DNA from: Methylocystaceae bacterium
GTDB lineage: Bacteria > Pseudomonadota > Alphaproteobacteria > Rhodospirillales > Terasakiellaceae
DNA length: 64,000 nucleotides
Assembly: GCA_013373205.1 (NCBI GenBank)
Contig: JABXIG010000020.1
Span: 1 to 64,000 of the forward strand
Direction of reading: 5' to 3'
Within the stretch, counting starts at the first letter, position 1, and each line of letters begins with the position of its first letter. The translations under genes and the position numbers were made by a program. Of the stretch, positions 32,998 to 43,280 are shown piece by piece. A model generated the notes under the pieces. That model made no database searches and was not told the origin of the DNA. It saw nothing but the letters and a program-made list of their open reading frames with translations.

Positions 32998-34305
32998 ATG
33001 ACAACTCGTCCCAACAATCTTGATAGCTATTGGATGCCTTTTACGGCCAATAAACAGTTTAAAAAAGACCCGCGTATGCTGGTTAGCGCCGATGGTATGT
33101 ATTATACCAGCGACGATGGCCGCCAGATCATGGATACAGCTGCAGGCCTTTGGTGTGTGAACGCAGGTCACAATCGCCCCAAAATCCGCGAAGCTGTCGC
33201 CAATCAAGTGGGAGAACTGGACTACTGCCCTTCGTTCCAGTTTGGTCATCCCAAAGCATTTGAACTTGCCAATCAAGTGGCCGAGTTGTTCCCCGAAGGC
33301 ATGAACCATGTCTTCTTTACCAATTCAGGGTCTGAATCGGTTGATACCGCCCTTAAAATCGCCCTTGCCTATCAACGCACCATCGGGCAAGGGACACGCA
33401 CCCGCCTGATCGGACGGGAACGTGGCTATCACGGCACGGGCTTTGGCGGCATTACAGTGGGCGGTTTGGTCAAAAACAGAATGTATTTTGGCAGCCTTTT
33501 AACAGGCGCCGACCATCTGCCCCACACCCATAACCTTGCAAAAAATGCCTTTAGTAAAGGCTGTCCGGAACATGGCGCAGAACTGGCGAACGAACTTGAA
33601 ACAATCGTTGCCTTGCATGATGCCAGCAATATTGCCGCCGTTATTGTGGAACCTATGGCCGGATCGACCGGGGTTCTCATGCCACCTAAAGGCTATTTGC
33701 AGAAACTGCGCGAAATTTGTACCAAGTACGGGATCTTGCTGATCTTTGATGAGGTCATTACTGCCTTTGGCCGTCTAGGCACTGCCACCGCATCTGACTA
33801 TTTTGGAGTTAAACCCGATATCATCACCTGCGCCAAAGGATTGACCAACGGGGTGGTCCCCATGGGCGGTGTTGTGGTTGCAGATTATATCTATGACACC
33901 ATGGTGGAAAAGGCCGACAGCCCGATTGAACTATTTCATGGCTACACCTATTCCGGCCATCCGATTGCGGCAGCAGCTGGTCTTGCTACGCTGGAAACCT
34001 ATCGCGAAGAAGGGTTGTTTGAGCGCGCAAACGATCTTGCCCCTTACTGGGAACACGCCCTGCATCAATTGAAAGATGAGAAAAACGTCATCGATATCCG
34101 CAACATCGGCCTTGTCGGTGCCATTGAACTTGAACCCATGGCGGGCAAGCGCGGCTATGATGCGATGGTTGAAGCCTATAAGCAGGGCCTGATGATCCGG
34201 GTAACTGGTGATATCCTTGCATTTTCCCCACCCTTCATCATCGAAAAGGGCGAAATAGACCAGATAATGGACACCATGCGTCGTGTTCTCAACACCATCG
34301 ACTAG
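32998..34305 (+). CDS. omega-amino acid:pyruvate aminotransferase, class III
   Basis: 435 residues. PLP fold type I class [20 protein letters not shown], the [12 protein letters not shown] block and the catalytic Lys in [16 protein letters not shown]. The N-terminal [15 protein letters not shown] and [14 protein letters not shown] are typical of omega-amino acid:pyruvate transaminases (beta-alanine or taurine to the semialdehyde). The next gene takes malonate/methylmalonate semialdehyde onward to acyl-CoA, so together they break down beta-alanine or related omega-amines. Confidence 0.92.
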   Translation: MTTRPNNLDSYWMPFTANKQFKKDPRMLVSADGMYYTSDDGRQIMDTAAGLWCVNAGHNRPKIREAVANQVGELDYCPSFQFGHPKAFELANQVAELFPEGMNHVFFTNSGSESVDTALKIALAYQRTIGQGTRTRLIGRERGYHGTGFGGITVGGLVKNRMYFGSLLTGADHLPHTHNLAKNAFSKGCPEHGAELANELETIVALHDASNIAAVIVEPMAGSTGVLMPPKGYLQKLREICTKYGILLIFDEVITAFGRLGTATASDYFGVKPDIITCAKGLTNGVVPMGGVVVADYIYDTMVEKADSPIELFHGYTYSGHPIAAAAGLATLETYREEGLFERANDLAPYWEHALHQLKDEKNVIDIRNIGLVGAIELEPMAGKRGYDAMVEAYKQGLMIRVTGDILAFSPPFIIEKGEIDQIMDTMRRVLNTID

Positions 34306-34330
34306 AAAAGACACAAAGAAAGCAAAACAA

Positions 34331-35821
34331 ATGATCGGACATTTTATCAACGGTACCTTCTGTGAAGGTACTTCCGGCAACACTGCTGAAGTTTACAACC
34401 CAACTACAGGCAAAAAAACTAATAACGTTACACTCGCAAATAAAGAAGAGCTGGATACTGCTGTCGCTTCGGCGAAACAGGCTTTCCCCGCCTGGTCGAG
34501 CACACCGCCTTTGCGTCGCGCGCGCCTTCTCTTTAAGTTTAAAATGCTATTGGAAGATCGCATTGATGAACTGGCTGAAATTATTTCCAATGAACACGGC
34601 AAAGTCTTTTCAGATGCCAAGGGCGAAGTCACCCGCGGAATGGAAGTTGTCGAATTTGCCTGCGGCATTCCCCATCTTTTAAAAAGCGCCTTTACCGAAA
34701 ATGTCGGAACGGGTGTTGATAGCCACTCCATGCGACAAGCTCTCGGTGTCGTCGCGGGCATTACACCGTTTAACTTTCCAGCGATGGTGCCGATGTGGAT
34801 GTTCCCACTCGCTTTGGCCTGTGGCAATACATTTATCTTGAAACCAAGTGAACGCGACCCCTCCGCCGCCCTCTGGATGGCAAACCTTCTAAAAGAATGC
34901 GGCCTACCCGATGGTGTGTTTAACGTGCTTAACGGCGATAAAGAGGTCGTGAATGAATTGCTTGAACACCCAGATATCGCTGCAATCAGCTTTGTTGGAT
35001 CCACCCCCATTGCTGAACATATCTATAAAATAGGTACCGCGCATGGTAAACGGGTTCAAGCCCTTGGTGGGGCAAAGAACCATCTGGTTGTCATGCCCGA
35101 TGCCGATTTGGATCAAGTGTGTGATGCGTTAATGGGTGCGGCTTATGGATCGGCAGGGGAACGATGCATGGCCATTTCCGTTGCCGTCTGCGTCGGCGAT
35201 GACGTTGCGGATCGTTTAAATATAAAATTAAAAGATGCCCTGTCCAAACTAAAAATAGGACCTAGCCTAGACGAAACCTCCGAAATGGGTCCACTGGTAA
35301 CCAAAGACCACCTGAATAAGGTCAAAGGTTATGTTAACTTAGGGGTTGAAGAAGGCGCGGAGCTTTTGGTTGATGGCCGCACAGTCACCATAGACGGTCA
35401 TGAGGACGGTTTCTTTATGGGCGGCTGTCTGTTTGACCGGGTAACCCCGGAGATGCGTATCTATAAAGAAGAAATCTTTGGCCCTGTCCTCAGTGTTGTG
35501 CGTTGCCAGAGCTTTGATGAAGCGGTTGATTTAATCAATGCCCATGAATTTGCAAACGGGACGTGCATATTTACAAGAGATGGTGATGCTGCACGAACCT
35601 TTAGCAGCTTTATTCAGGTCGGTATGGTCGGTGTCAATGTCCCCATCCCCGTGCCCATGGCGTTTCATAGCTTCGGCGGCTGGAAACGATCTCTGTTTGG
35701 CGACCACTCGGTTCATGGGGAAGAAGGCATGCGTTTTTACACCCGACTTAAAACAGTCACGACCCGCTGGCCGACAGGAATTCGAAGCGGTGCTGATTTC
35801 ATTATGCCGACAATGAAGTAA
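34331..35821 (+). CDS. mmsA: CoA-acylating methylmalonate-semialdehyde dehydrogenase
   Basis: 496 residues from the ATG at 34331, the family's usual length; the track's start at 34283 lies inside the aminotransferase gene. ALDH motifs are [32 protein letters not shown] and the nucleophile Cys in [13 protein letters not shown]. It oxidises (methyl)malonate semialdehyde to propionyl- or acetyl-CoA with NAD and CoA. The stop of the aminotransferase is 25 bp upstream, so the pair is an operon. Confidence 0.94.
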   Translation: MIGHFINGTFCEGTSGNTAEVYNPTTGKKTNNVTLANKEELDTAVASAKQAFPAWSSTPPLRRARLLFKFKMLLEDRIDELAEIISNEHGKVFSDAKGEVTRGMEVVEFACGIPHLLKSAFTENVGTGVDSHSMRQALGVVAGITPFNFPAMVPMWMFPLALACGNTFILKPSERDPSAALWMANLLKECGLPDGVFNVLNGDKEVVNELLEHPDIAAISFVGSTPIAEHIYKIGTAHGKRVQALGGAKNHLVVMPDADLDQVCDALMGAAYGSAGERCMAISVAVCVGDDVADRLNIKLKDALSKLKIGPSLDETSEMGPLVTKDHLNKVKGYVNLGVEEGAELLVDGRTVTIDGHEDGFFMGGCLFDRVTPEMRIYKEEIFGPVLSVVRCQSFDEAVDLINAHEFANGTCIFTRDGDAARTFSSFIQVGMVGVNVPIPVPMAFHSFGGWKRSLFGDHSVHGEEGMRFYTRLKTVTTRWPTGIRSGADFIMPTMK

Positions 35822-35952
35822 CATCGACATCAAAAATACTACTTTAAGAATACATACATACTAATCTATCCCTTTCTGTTCATTTACTAAACAAGGTTTC
35901 TTGATCTTTCAGAAATATCCATTTAGGATTGTTTAGTTGTGGAAGGGATAGC

Positions 35953-36687
35953 ATGTATAGTTTAATTGCATACATATTGTGCTTGCTCGTTTTTGTAAGC
36001 ATTAATACAAAAACGGCCCAAGCTTCTGATGTGGCGATGGTCTATACGTCCTATTTTGCCCGCACAGTCGAAGATAATCCGGACCGTCCCGGTTTTGCCT
36101 ATGAACTGGTCACATCACTGTTCAAACAGGCGGGGTTAAAGGCAAAGATCGAACCTTTGCCATGGGCGCGTTCACAATATATGGCACAAAATACACCCGA
36201 AGCCCTGATTTTCCCTTTATCATGGACCCCAACACGGGATAGTAAATATTCTTGGAGCCTGCTCCTTTTCAAAAACCATACCCATTTCATCACCTATAAG
36301 CACCCCAAAATGGATGCTGAAATTGCCCGAAAACGAAGCATTGGCGTGCAATTAAAATCAAGCTGGGACAACTGGTTAACCGAACAAGGCTACGAAAATA
36401 TCTATCGTGTGCCCGGTGACGGCAGCAGCCTGATAAAATTATTACGCAACGACAGAATTGATGCTTGGTTTACAGATCAAATCATCGGCAATGGTGTCAC
36501 TGTTCCTCTCAAGGACCCGGGCTTTACCTACAGCGATCCGATCCAGACGTTTAACACCTATCTGGCCACGAATAAACAACAACCTTACCCCCATATGGAT
36601 AAACTGGTCAAGGCCTATAAAGAAATCCGCGCATCTGGCCGTCTGAATGAAATCTTTACTAAATACGACATTAGAAATCCCGATTAA
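35953..36687 (+). CDS. periplasmic substrate-binding protein-like (SBP_bac_3 family)
   Basis: About 244 residues from the ATG at 35953 with GGAAGGGA upstream. A signal peptide (about 1-26, ending AQA) is followed by a type II periplasmic-binding fold typical of polar amino-acid binding proteins (FAYELVTSLFKQAGLKAKIEPLPWARS, RIDAWFTDQ). No permease or ATPase gene is nearby, so it may be a stand-alone sensor or orphan. The W-ARSQ and W-TPTRD segments suggest that its ligand site differs from canonical glutamine-binding proteins. Confidence 0.85.
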   Translation: MYSLIAYILCLLVFVSINTKTAQASDVAMVYTSYFARTVEDNPDRPGFAYELVTSLFKQAGLKAKIEPLPWARSQYMAQNTPEALIFPLSWTPTRDSKYSWSLLLFKNHTHFITYKHPKMDAEIARKRSIGVQLKSSWDNWLTEQGYENIYRVPGDGSSLIKLLRNDRIDAWFTDQIIGNGVTVPLKDPGFTYSDPIQTFNTYLATNKQQPYPHMDKLVKAYKEIRASGRLNEIFTKYDIRNPD

Positions 36688-36896
36688 GCTGTAAAAAAAA
36701 CAAATCGGTTCCCCAAAAGAAGACAATAAACGCAAAGTCATTGATCCTGCTTACTTTTTGTATACAGGCCCTAAAATTTGTCAAAATGCGGCATCTATAT
36801 ATAGATACTCTACAAACTTAGAACCCCATATATTGACACCCTCACTTGTCAAAACCCCTTGTGTTCTGCGGCATTCCCCATGATTTTGCGTTGACC
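36688..36896. other. upstream leader region of the dcw cluster
   Basis: A non-coding stretch with no ORF of note. It contains the dyad TTGACA-N8-TGTCAA (36833-36852) and two copies of TGCGGCAT (near 36787 and 36877). No promoter is convincing except TTGACA elements that lack a good -10. Confidence 0.5.
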
Positions 36897-36952
36897 TCCC
36901 ATCAAATCCCATGGTATCCCATACTATCCCATCGAATAATACGGGCATCCCA
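36897..36952 (-). promoter_or_regulatory. MraZ-box array (TGGGA repeats)
   Basis: TCCCA starts at 36897, 36907, 36917 and 36927, exactly 10 bp apart, with a fifth at 36948 two turns on. Read on the minus strand these are TGGGA-N5 repeats. E. coli MraZ binds TGGGN repeats separated by 5 nt upstream of mraZ. A possible -35 TTGACA (36958-36963) follows, about 95 bp before mraZ. Confidence 0.8.
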
Positions 36953-37058
36953 TCTCTTTGACAGAGGTGCGCCCAGACCGAATTGATTTTCTACAAATTT
37001 TGAGGTCAGTCTTCAATGGGTGTTGGTATGAACTTTTATTTTGTAGGCAAAAGCCACC

Positions 37059-37526
37059 ATGGCCCTGTTTGTCGGAAGGCATCTAAATAAAATAGATAAA
37101 AAGGGACGCACCAGTGTTCCCAAGCCCTTCCGCGCGTCTTTTGACGATCAGTCTTTTCGCGGGATGTATGCCTATCCTTCCTTTAAATTCCCCGCTATCG
37201 CCGCTTGTGGTGAAGAGTTCATGACCCTTTTGTCGGACAGCTTAACGGCTGAAACCGATTTCTTTTCCGATGACCAAGACGATCTGGCCACTGTCATTTT
37301 AGAAAATTCCACACAATTAAGCTTTGATGGCGAAGGTCGCGTGATTATCCCGCAAGATCTGCTGGATCATGCCGGAATTACGGATCAGGCCCTGTTTGTC
37401 GGGCGCGGGCGTGAAATGTTCATATGGGAACCTGCCGCCTATGAAGCCCATTCCAAAGCTGCCTTTGAACGCGCAAAAGCCACCAAACGCACCTTGAAGT
37501 TAAAAGTCACGGGGGATGAGACATGA
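37059..37526 (+). CDS. mraZ: transcriptional regulator MraZ
   Basis: 155 residues with two SpoVT/AbrB-like halves: [20 protein letters not shown] and [21 protein letters not shown]. MraZ controls the division and cell-wall cluster by binding TGGGN repeats upstream of itself; such repeats lie at 36897-36952. It overlaps rsmH by 4 bp, in the usual first position of the dcw operon. Confidence 0.95.
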   Translation: MALFVGRHLNKIDKKGRTSVPKPFRASFDDQSFRGMYAYPSFKFPAIAACGEEFMTLLSDSLTAETDFFSDDQDDLATVILENSTQLSFDGEGRVIIPQDLLDHAGITDQALFVGRGREMFIWEPAAYEAHSKAAFERAKATKRTLKLKVTGDET

Positions 37527-38464
37527 ACGGTCATATCCCGGTCCTTTTAGACGAAATCGTTGAAGCCATTAACCCGAAAGACGGGGATGTGGTTGTGGAC
37601 GGCACCTTCGGCGGTGGGGGCTATACCCAAGCGATTTTGGATAAAGCGCGTTGCCGTGTCATTGCCATCGACCGTGATCCGGACGCGATCCAGCGGGGAA
37701 AAAAGCTTTCCCAAGAACTGGATCAGCGACTGACAATGGTTGAGGGCTGCTATGGCGACATGGCGGCCCTTGTGAATCAAAAGGTGAACGCCGTCGTGTT
37801 GGATATAGGTGTATCTTCCTTCCAGATCGACGAAGCTGATCGTGGTTTTTCTTTCCGCGAAGATGGCCCGTTAGATATGCGCATGGCCCAAAGCGGGGAA
37901 AGCGCGGCTGACGTGGTCAACACCTATGGCGAAAAAGACTTGGCTGATATTATCTATAAATACGGCGAAGAACGTCATTCACGCCGTGTCGCCAAAGCGA
38001 TTGTTGAGGCACGAAAAGAAGAAGAAATTACGACCACAGGCCAATTGGCAAAGATCGTAAGATCCGTCGTCTGGCAAGCCAAGGACAAAATCGATCCTGC
38101 GACTCGTACTTTTCAAGGGTTGCGCATCTATGTAAATGATGAATTGGGGGAGTTGGAACGTGGACTTGAAGCCGCCGAGCAGATTCTAGAACCCGGTGGG
38201 CGCTTGGTGGTTGTAACATTCCATTCTTTAGAAGACCGGATCGTAAAGAAATTTATCAAGGATCGTTCCGGCAAGGTCGCACGCGGCAACCGTTATATGC
38301 CCGATGCGGGCGATGCGGGACCAGAACCCACCTTTAATGTCATCAACCGCAAGCCGATTGCACCAAGCGATGAAGAAAATCGCCGCAACCCGCGTGCTCG
38401 CTCCAGCAAATTGCGCGCAGCTTTGCGTACAGAGGCGCCAGCGCGCGCCGGAGGTGAGGCATGA
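37523..38464 (+). CDS. rsmH: 16S rRNA m4C1402 methyltransferase RsmH (MraW)
   Basis: 313 residues. The N-terminal [13 protein letters not shown], the SAM motif [15 protein letters not shown] and [29 protein letters not shown] are diagnostic. It N4-methylates C1402 in the decoding centre of 16S rRNA. Starts behind GGGGGATGAG, overlaps mraZ and ftsL by 4 bp each. Confidence 0.97.
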   Translation: MNGHIPVLLDEIVEAINPKDGDVVVDGTFGGGGYTQAILDKARCRVIAIDRDPDAIQRGKKLSQELDQRLTMVEGCYGDMAALVNQKVNAVVLDIGVSSFQIDEADRGFSFREDGPLDMRMAQSGESAADVVNTYGEKDLADIIYKYGEERHSRRVAKAIVEARKEEEITTTGQLAKIVRSVVWQAKDKIDPATRTFQGLRIYVNDELGELERGLEAAEQILEPGGRLVVVTFHSLEDRIVKKFIKDRSGKVARGNRYMPDAGDAGPEPTFNVINRKPIAPSDEENRRNPRARSSKLRAALRTEAPARAGGEA

Positions 38465-38784
38465 CTCGTTTAACCATTGCCCTGACCGCTTTTCTGGCCC
38501 TTGCCCTCTCCATCGGGGTATTTCGTATCACTTATCAGGTGGACGAGCTAGAAAAAGAACTGCACAGCCTGAATAAAGAAATCCTCGATGAACAGGAAAC
38601 CATCCACATCCTGAAAGCTGAATGGAGCTACTTGAACGATCCCGCACGCCTTGAGTCTTTGGCGAAACGTTATCTGAACCTCGAAGAAATGAAGGGCGGT
38701 CAGTTAATCAATTTGGATCAGCTCGATAAAAAACTGCTCATCCCGCAAGACCCCAACACCAAACCTGCGAAGTTGGAGCAATAA
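38461..38784 (+). CDS. ftsL: cell division protein FtsL
   Basis: 107 residues. One transmembrane segment (about 4-22), then a coiled coil ([22 protein letters not shown]) and the [17 protein letters not shown] motif of FtsL. It is a bitopic divisome protein joining FtsB/FtsQ and activating FtsWI. Highly divergent family, so assignment rests on position between rsmH and ftsI plus topology. Confidence 0.88.
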   Translation: MTRLTIALTAFLALALSIGVFRITYQVDELEKELHSLNKEILDEQETIHILKAEWSYLNDPARLESLAKRYLNLEEMKGGQLINLDQLDKKLLIPQDPNTKPAKLEQ

Positions 38785-38787
38785 ACC

Positions 38788-40476
38788 ATGGAACTTCGCG
38801 GGGCAAAACTCAAACAACAGCGTAACAAACGCGCCATCGAAACAGGACATAATCGCACCATGGTTGCTGGTGCGGTCTTTGCCGTGCTGTTTTTAGTCCT
38901 AGCTGGGCGTGTTGTTGATCTTTCCATGTTCAACGGTCATCAGGAACCAAGACTTGTCACAACAGAAACAGCAACCGAGATTGAAACCACGCGCGCTAAT
39001 ATCGTGGATCGCAATGGTATCTTGCTTGCAACCTCTTTGCCTACTGATAGCTTATTTGTCGATTCCAAAGCTTTCATGGAAACGGGCGAAGATGCCACCA
39101 TGGCCGCACGCAAGCTCGCCAGCATCTTACCCGAATTAAGCCTGAACCGTGCAGCACAGAAATTATCATCCGGCAAACGCTTTGAATATCTGGTGCGCAA
39201 CCTCACACCTGAACAGAAATACCGCGTCAATATGCTGGGCATTCCGGGCCTGCATTTCCAACGCGAAGAACGTCGCACCTATCCCCAAGGTCCCTTGGCA
39301 GCCCATGTTTTAGGATATACCGATGTAGATGGCCGTGGCATTTCAGGTGTTGAAAAAAGTTTTGATCAACAACTGCTTGGTCCCGATGGCACCCTACAAC
39401 TCTCGCTAGATGTGCGCGTTCAGGCCGTTATGCGTAGCGCTTTGATGGAAGCCATTGATGAATTCAAAGCCATCGGCGGGGCCGGTCTTGTCATGGATAT
39501 TGAAACGGGCGAATTACTGTGCCTTGTTTCATTGCCTGATTTTGACCCGAACGATCCCAACACCATCAAGGGAGATGCCGGGTTTAACCGCGCCTCCAAA
39601 GGCGTCTATGAGATGGGGTCCATCTTTAAGCTATTAAATACCGCCATGGCTTTGGATAGTGGTGTGGTCAACATCAAAGACAAATTCGATGCGACCAAAC
39701 CCTTGAAAGTCGGGCGTTTCCGCATCAATGACTTTCATGGACAAAACCGCGTTCTCACGGTACCGGAAGTTTTGGTCTATTCTTCCAATATCGGTTCTGC
39801 CCAAATCGCCCTTGAAGCCGGAAGCGATTTGCAGCGCGATTATCTTGGCCGCTTTGGTTTGCTGAATACAGCCTCTATCGAAATTCCCGAAGTTGGCGCC
39901 CCATTGCTGCCCGACGTATGGCGCAAAGCCAGTACCATGACCATTTCTTATGGGCATGGTATCGCGGTGTCACCTTTGCAGCTGACCAGCGCTATCGGTG
40001 CTGTCGCCAATGGCGGTATTTTGCGTCAACCCACCTTGTTAAAAACCAACGCTGAAAGCCGCCTGCCCGGCCAACGCGTCATCCGCGAAGATGTTTCTGA
40101 CCAAATGCGCAAACTGATGCGCCTTGTGGTTCTGCAAGGTTCCGGCAAAAAAGCCAATTCCGAATTTTATCGTGTGGGCGGCAAGACTGGCACAGCAGAT
40201 AAGCAACAAGGCGGACGCTATAACCGACGGGCACGTATTTCTTCTTTTGCAGGTGTTTTCCCGATCGAAAATCCGAAATATGCCGTCTTAGCCATGGTCG
40301 ATGAACCTGTGGGCAACAAAAAGACGTTTGGTTATGCGACTGCGGGCTGGGTGGCCGCCCCCATCATCAAAAAAGTGGTTGATCGTATTGGTCCTATGCT
40401 CGGTCTGACTCCATCAAATGTGGAAGAACAGGTCTATCAGCCGGGCGATCCATTATTCATCACGGTGAAGGGATAA
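38788..40476 (+). CDS. ftsI: septal peptidoglycan transpeptidase FtsI (PBP3)
   Basis: 562 residues. A short cytoplasmic tail and one transmembrane segment (about 28-48), a PBP-dimer domain, then the transpeptidase with SxxK as MGSIFK (active Ser), SxN as YSSNIG, and KTG as GGKTGTADK. It crosslinks septal peptidoglycan together with FtsW. It lies 3 bp after ftsL, part of the continuous dcw operon. Confidence 0.95.
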   Translation: MELRGAKLKQQRNKRAIETGHNRTMVAGAVFAVLFLVLAGRVVDLSMFNGHQEPRLVTTETATEIETTRANIVDRNGILLATSLPTDSLFVDSKAFMETGEDATMAARKLASILPELSLNRAAQKLSSGKRFEYLVRNLTPEQKYRVNMLGIPGLHFQREERRTYPQGPLAAHVLGYTDVDGRGISGVEKSFDQQLLGPDGTLQLSLDVRVQAVMRSALMEAIDEFKAIGGAGLVMDIETGELLCLVSLPDFDPNDPNTIKGDAGFNRASKGVYEMGSIFKLLNTAMALDSGVVNIKDKFDATKPLKVGRFRINDFHGQNRVLTVPEVLVYSSNIGSAQIALEAGSDLQRDYLGRFGLLNTASIEIPEVGAPLLPDVWRKASTMTISYGHGIAVSPLQLTSAIGAVANGGILRQPTLLKTNAESRLPGQRVIREDVSDQMRKLMRLVVLQGSGKKANSEFYRVGGKTGTADKQQGGRYNRRARISSFAGVFPIENPKYAVLAMVDEPVGNKKTFGYATAGWVAAPIIKKVVDRIGPMLGLTPSNVEEQVYQPGDPLFITVKG

Positions 40477-40480
40477 GGCC

Positions 40481-41899
40481 ATGATTATGTTACAAGACCT
40501 CATCCCAGAATTCGATCACAATATGGAAATCACCGGCATTACGGTTGATTCGCGCAAAGTTCAACCCGGATTTTTATTTGCTGCTCTGCCCGGCAGTCAG
40601 GTCGATGGGCGCAAATTTATCCCGCAAGCCATCGATGCGGGCGCACGTGTGATCCTGACCTTAAACGATCAGGAAATTGACGTCCCCGATGGTGTCATCG
40701 TGGTTTATGACCCTAATCCACGTCTGCGCTTTGCTGATATAGCAGCCAGTTTTTATGACGCCCAACCCAAATGTATTGCCGCTGTCACCGGGACAAACGG
40801 TAAAAGTTCCTGCGTGACCTTCATCCGTCAGCTTTGGTCCATGCTGGGACAAAAAGCCGCGAGTGTCGGCACCCTTGGTATAACCGCACAGGGTGTTGAA
40901 ATTGCAGGCGGGCTGACCACACCAGATGCGGCAGGGTTACATGAACGTCTGGCCGAACTGCACGAACATGGCGTCACCCACCTTGCCATGGAAGCATCCA
41001 GCCACGGGCTGGATCAATATCGTCTGGATGGGGTGAATGTCCGTATTGCCGCCTTTACCAACTTAAGCCGCGATCATCTGGATTATCACCCGGATATGGA
41101 CAGCTATCTTGCTGCCAAAAAACGTCTATTCAGCGATGTTTTGCGCATGGGCGGTGTCTCTGTATTAAATGCCGATATTGATGAATTTGACGTCCTTAAA
41201 GAAGCCACCGGAAGCTACGGGCACAGCATCATCAGCTATGGTGAAAAAGGTGAAGACATTCAGCTGCTAGACGTTCAGGCCGTAGAAAACGGTCAGGCTT
41301 TAAAAATGCTGGTTCAGGACAAGCTTTATAACATCACCCTGCCTCTGGCGGGCACGTTTCAGGTTGAAAATGTCTTGTGTTCATTAGGTGTCGTGCTTGC
41401 TAGCAAATTCGACGCCAAAGACGTCGTGCCGCTTTTAGAAAAATTAGAAGGCGTGCCCGGTCGTCTTGAATTGATCGGACAGGGCGTTTATGTGGATTAC
41501 GCCCATACACCGGATGCGTTGCAAACTGTCCTTAAGGCCTTGCGTCCCCATACAACAGGTAAACTCTCAGTTTTGTTTGGCTGTGGTGGCAACCGCGATA
41601 AAGGCAAACGCGCTGAAATGGGCCGTATTGCCAAAGAACAGGCCGATCAAATTTATGTCAGTGACGACAACCCCCGCTTTGAAGATGCAGGCGAGATCCG
41701 CCATGAAATCATGGCCGCCTGTCCGGACGCTCGCGAAATCGGGGATCGCAAAACAGCCATTAAAACCGCTATTTCTGAAATGGACGATGGGGACATTTTA
41801 GTCATTGCGGGCAAAGGTCATGAAACCGGGCAAATCGTTGGCGATGAGGTCCACCCCTTTGATGATCGCGCCTTGGCACACGAGGTGATCCATGGCTGA
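40481..41899 (+). CDS. murE: UDP-MurNAc-tripeptide synthetase MurE
   Basis: 472 residues with three Mur ligase domains: TGTNGKSSCVTFI ATP-loop, a central domain with EASSHGLDQYRLDGV, and a C-terminal domain with SDDNPRFED, the motif that selects meso-diaminopimelate. It adds mDAP to UDP-MurNAc-L-Ala-D-Glu. The DNPR signature supports a Gram-negative-type wall. Overlaps murF by 8 bp. Confidence 0.96.
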   Translation: MIMLQDLIPEFDHNMEITGITVDSRKVQPGFLFAALPGSQVDGRKFIPQAIDAGARVILTLNDQEIDVPDGVIVVYDPNPRLRFADIAASFYDAQPKCIAAVTGTNGKSSCVTFIRQLWSMLGQKAASVGTLGITAQGVEIAGGLTTPDAAGLHERLAELHEHGVTHLAMEASSHGLDQYRLDGVNVRIAAFTNLSRDHLDYHPDMDSYLAAKKRLFSDVLRMGGVSVLNADIDEFDVLKEATGSYGHSIISYGEKGEDIQLLDVQAVENGQALKMLVQDKLYNITLPLAGTFQVENVLCSLGVVLASKFDAKDVVPLLEKLEGVPGRLELIGQGVYVDYAHTPDALQTVLKALRPHTTGKLSVLFGCGGNRDKGKRAEMGRIAKEQADQIYVSDDNPRFEDAGEIRHEIMAACPDAREIGDRKTAIKTAISEMDDGDILVIAGKGHETGQIVGDEVHPFDDRALAHEVIHG

Positions 41900-43274
41900 T
41901 ATTTTATGGACAGATCGCGAAGCAGCAAAAGCAACCGATGGCACTCCTTTTGGGGCGTGGGACGTCACAGGCATTTCAATTGATAGCCGCAACATCTCAA
42001 AAGGTGATCTGTTTATCGCAATTAAAGGCCCGAGCTTTGATGGTCATAATTATGTACTCGCTGCCCTAAAAGCGGGTGCAAGTGCCGCCATGGTGTCACA
42101 CATCCCGAAAGAATGCCGCCAGCATGACAATCTGTTGTTGGTTCATGACACCACAAAAGCATTGGAAGATTTAGGTCATGCCGCGCGTGCACGTAGCAAC
42201 GCAAAAATCATTGCTGTGACCGGAAGTGTGGGAAAAACAGGTGTAAAAGAAGCTTTGGCATCGGTCCTTAAACAACAGGGAAAAACCCATGCCACCATCG
42301 GCAATCTAAATAATCACTATGGCCTGCCTCTTACATTGGCGCGCATGCCCAAAGAGTGTGAATATGCCGTACTTGAACTGGGGATGAACCATGCGGGCGA
42401 ATTAACGCCGCTTTCAAACATGGCAAAACCCCATGCCGCCCTGATCACCACGATTGCCTCGGCACATTTGGAACATTTTGACAGTGTGGCCGATATCGCC
42501 CGCGCCAAATGTGAAATTTTTGCAGGATTGGATCAAGACGGTATCGCCATCTTAAATGCCGATAATGACTATTTCGACCTGATGAAAACCGCCGCAGGCG
42601 ATCATAAAGTGTATAGCTTTGGTCAAAACGAAATGGCTGATTTTAAAGCCTTGTCTGCCGATATTACGCCTTTTGGCTCTCACATTCAGTCAGACCTTAA
42701 AGGTCAGAAACTTAATTACACCATCGCCCATAGCGGCAAACACTGGATCAACAACAGTCTGGCTGTTTTAGCAGGGATTAAAGCTCTGGGCGCGGATGTT
42801 GAAAAAGCTGCTGCGCATCTGGAACATCTAACTCAGCTAAAAGGGCGCGGTGCGGTTCATGAAATTGACATTAATGGCGGATCCATTCAGGTGATTGATG
42901 AAAGCTACAATGCCAACGAAGCCTCCATGCGCGCGGCCCTTGATGTTTTAAACCATCAAAACGGGCGTAAAATCGCTGTTCTTGGCGATATGCTGGAACT
43001 TGGCCCCGATGAGGTGGATATCCATCAAGGCCTCAAGGATGCGTTTGACAAAATCGATCTTGTCTTTACCTGTGGCTCATTAATGAAACATTTGCATCGT
43101 GCCTTGCCTGCTGAAAAGCGCGCGGTCCATGCCTCAAGTTCAGAACACCTCGCCCCGCTGGTGGTGCAATCCGTGCGCCCCGGTGATGTTATCAGTATTA
43201 AAAGTTCCCGTGGCTCGCGCACCGATCTGGTGCTGGATGCCCTGTTGGAATTGGATGTGAAGAAAGAGACCTAG
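41892..43274 (+). CDS. murF: UDP-MurNAc-pentapeptide synthetase MurF
   Basis: 460 residues. The ATP-binding loop is TGSVGKTGVKEALA, followed by NLNNHYGLPLTLA, ELGMNHAGEL and DESYNANEASMRAAL, the MurF-specific motif. It ligates D-Ala-D-Ala, made by Ddl further along the same cluster, onto the tripeptide. Starts with ATG inside the end of murE. Confidence 0.96.
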   Translation: MADILWTDREAAKATDGTPFGAWDVTGISIDSRNISKGDLFIAIKGPSFDGHNYVLAALKAGASAAMVSHIPKECRQHDNLLLVHDTTKALEDLGHAARARSNAKIIAVTGSVGKTGVKEALASVLKQQGKTHATIGNLNNHYGLPLTLARMPKECEYAVLELGMNHAGELTPLSNMAKPHAALITTIASAHLEHFDSVADIARAKCEIFAGLDQDGIAILNADNDYFDLMKTAAGDHKVYSFGQNEMADFKALSADITPFGSHIQSDLKGQKLNYTIAHSGKHWINNSLAVLAGIKALGADVEKAAAHLEHLTQLKGRGAVHEIDINGGSIQVIDESYNANEASMRAALDVLNHQNGRKIAVLGDMLELGPDEVDIHQGLKDAFDKIDLVFTCGSLMKHLHRALPAEKRAVHASSSEHLAPLVVQSVRPGDVISIKSSRGSRTDLVLDALLELDVKKET

Positions 43275-43280
43275 AAACAC

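Noticed and set aside
36833-36852. TTGACA-N8-TGTCAA dyad as an FNR or LexA site
   Set aside because: Spacing and half-site fit neither FNR (N4) nor the alphaproteobacterial LexA direct repeat; left unassigned.
36897-36952. Short repeat array considered as a CRISPR
   Set aside because: Units are 5 bp at 10-bp pitch, far below CRISPR repeat length, and no cas genes are near; it fits MraZ boxes instead.
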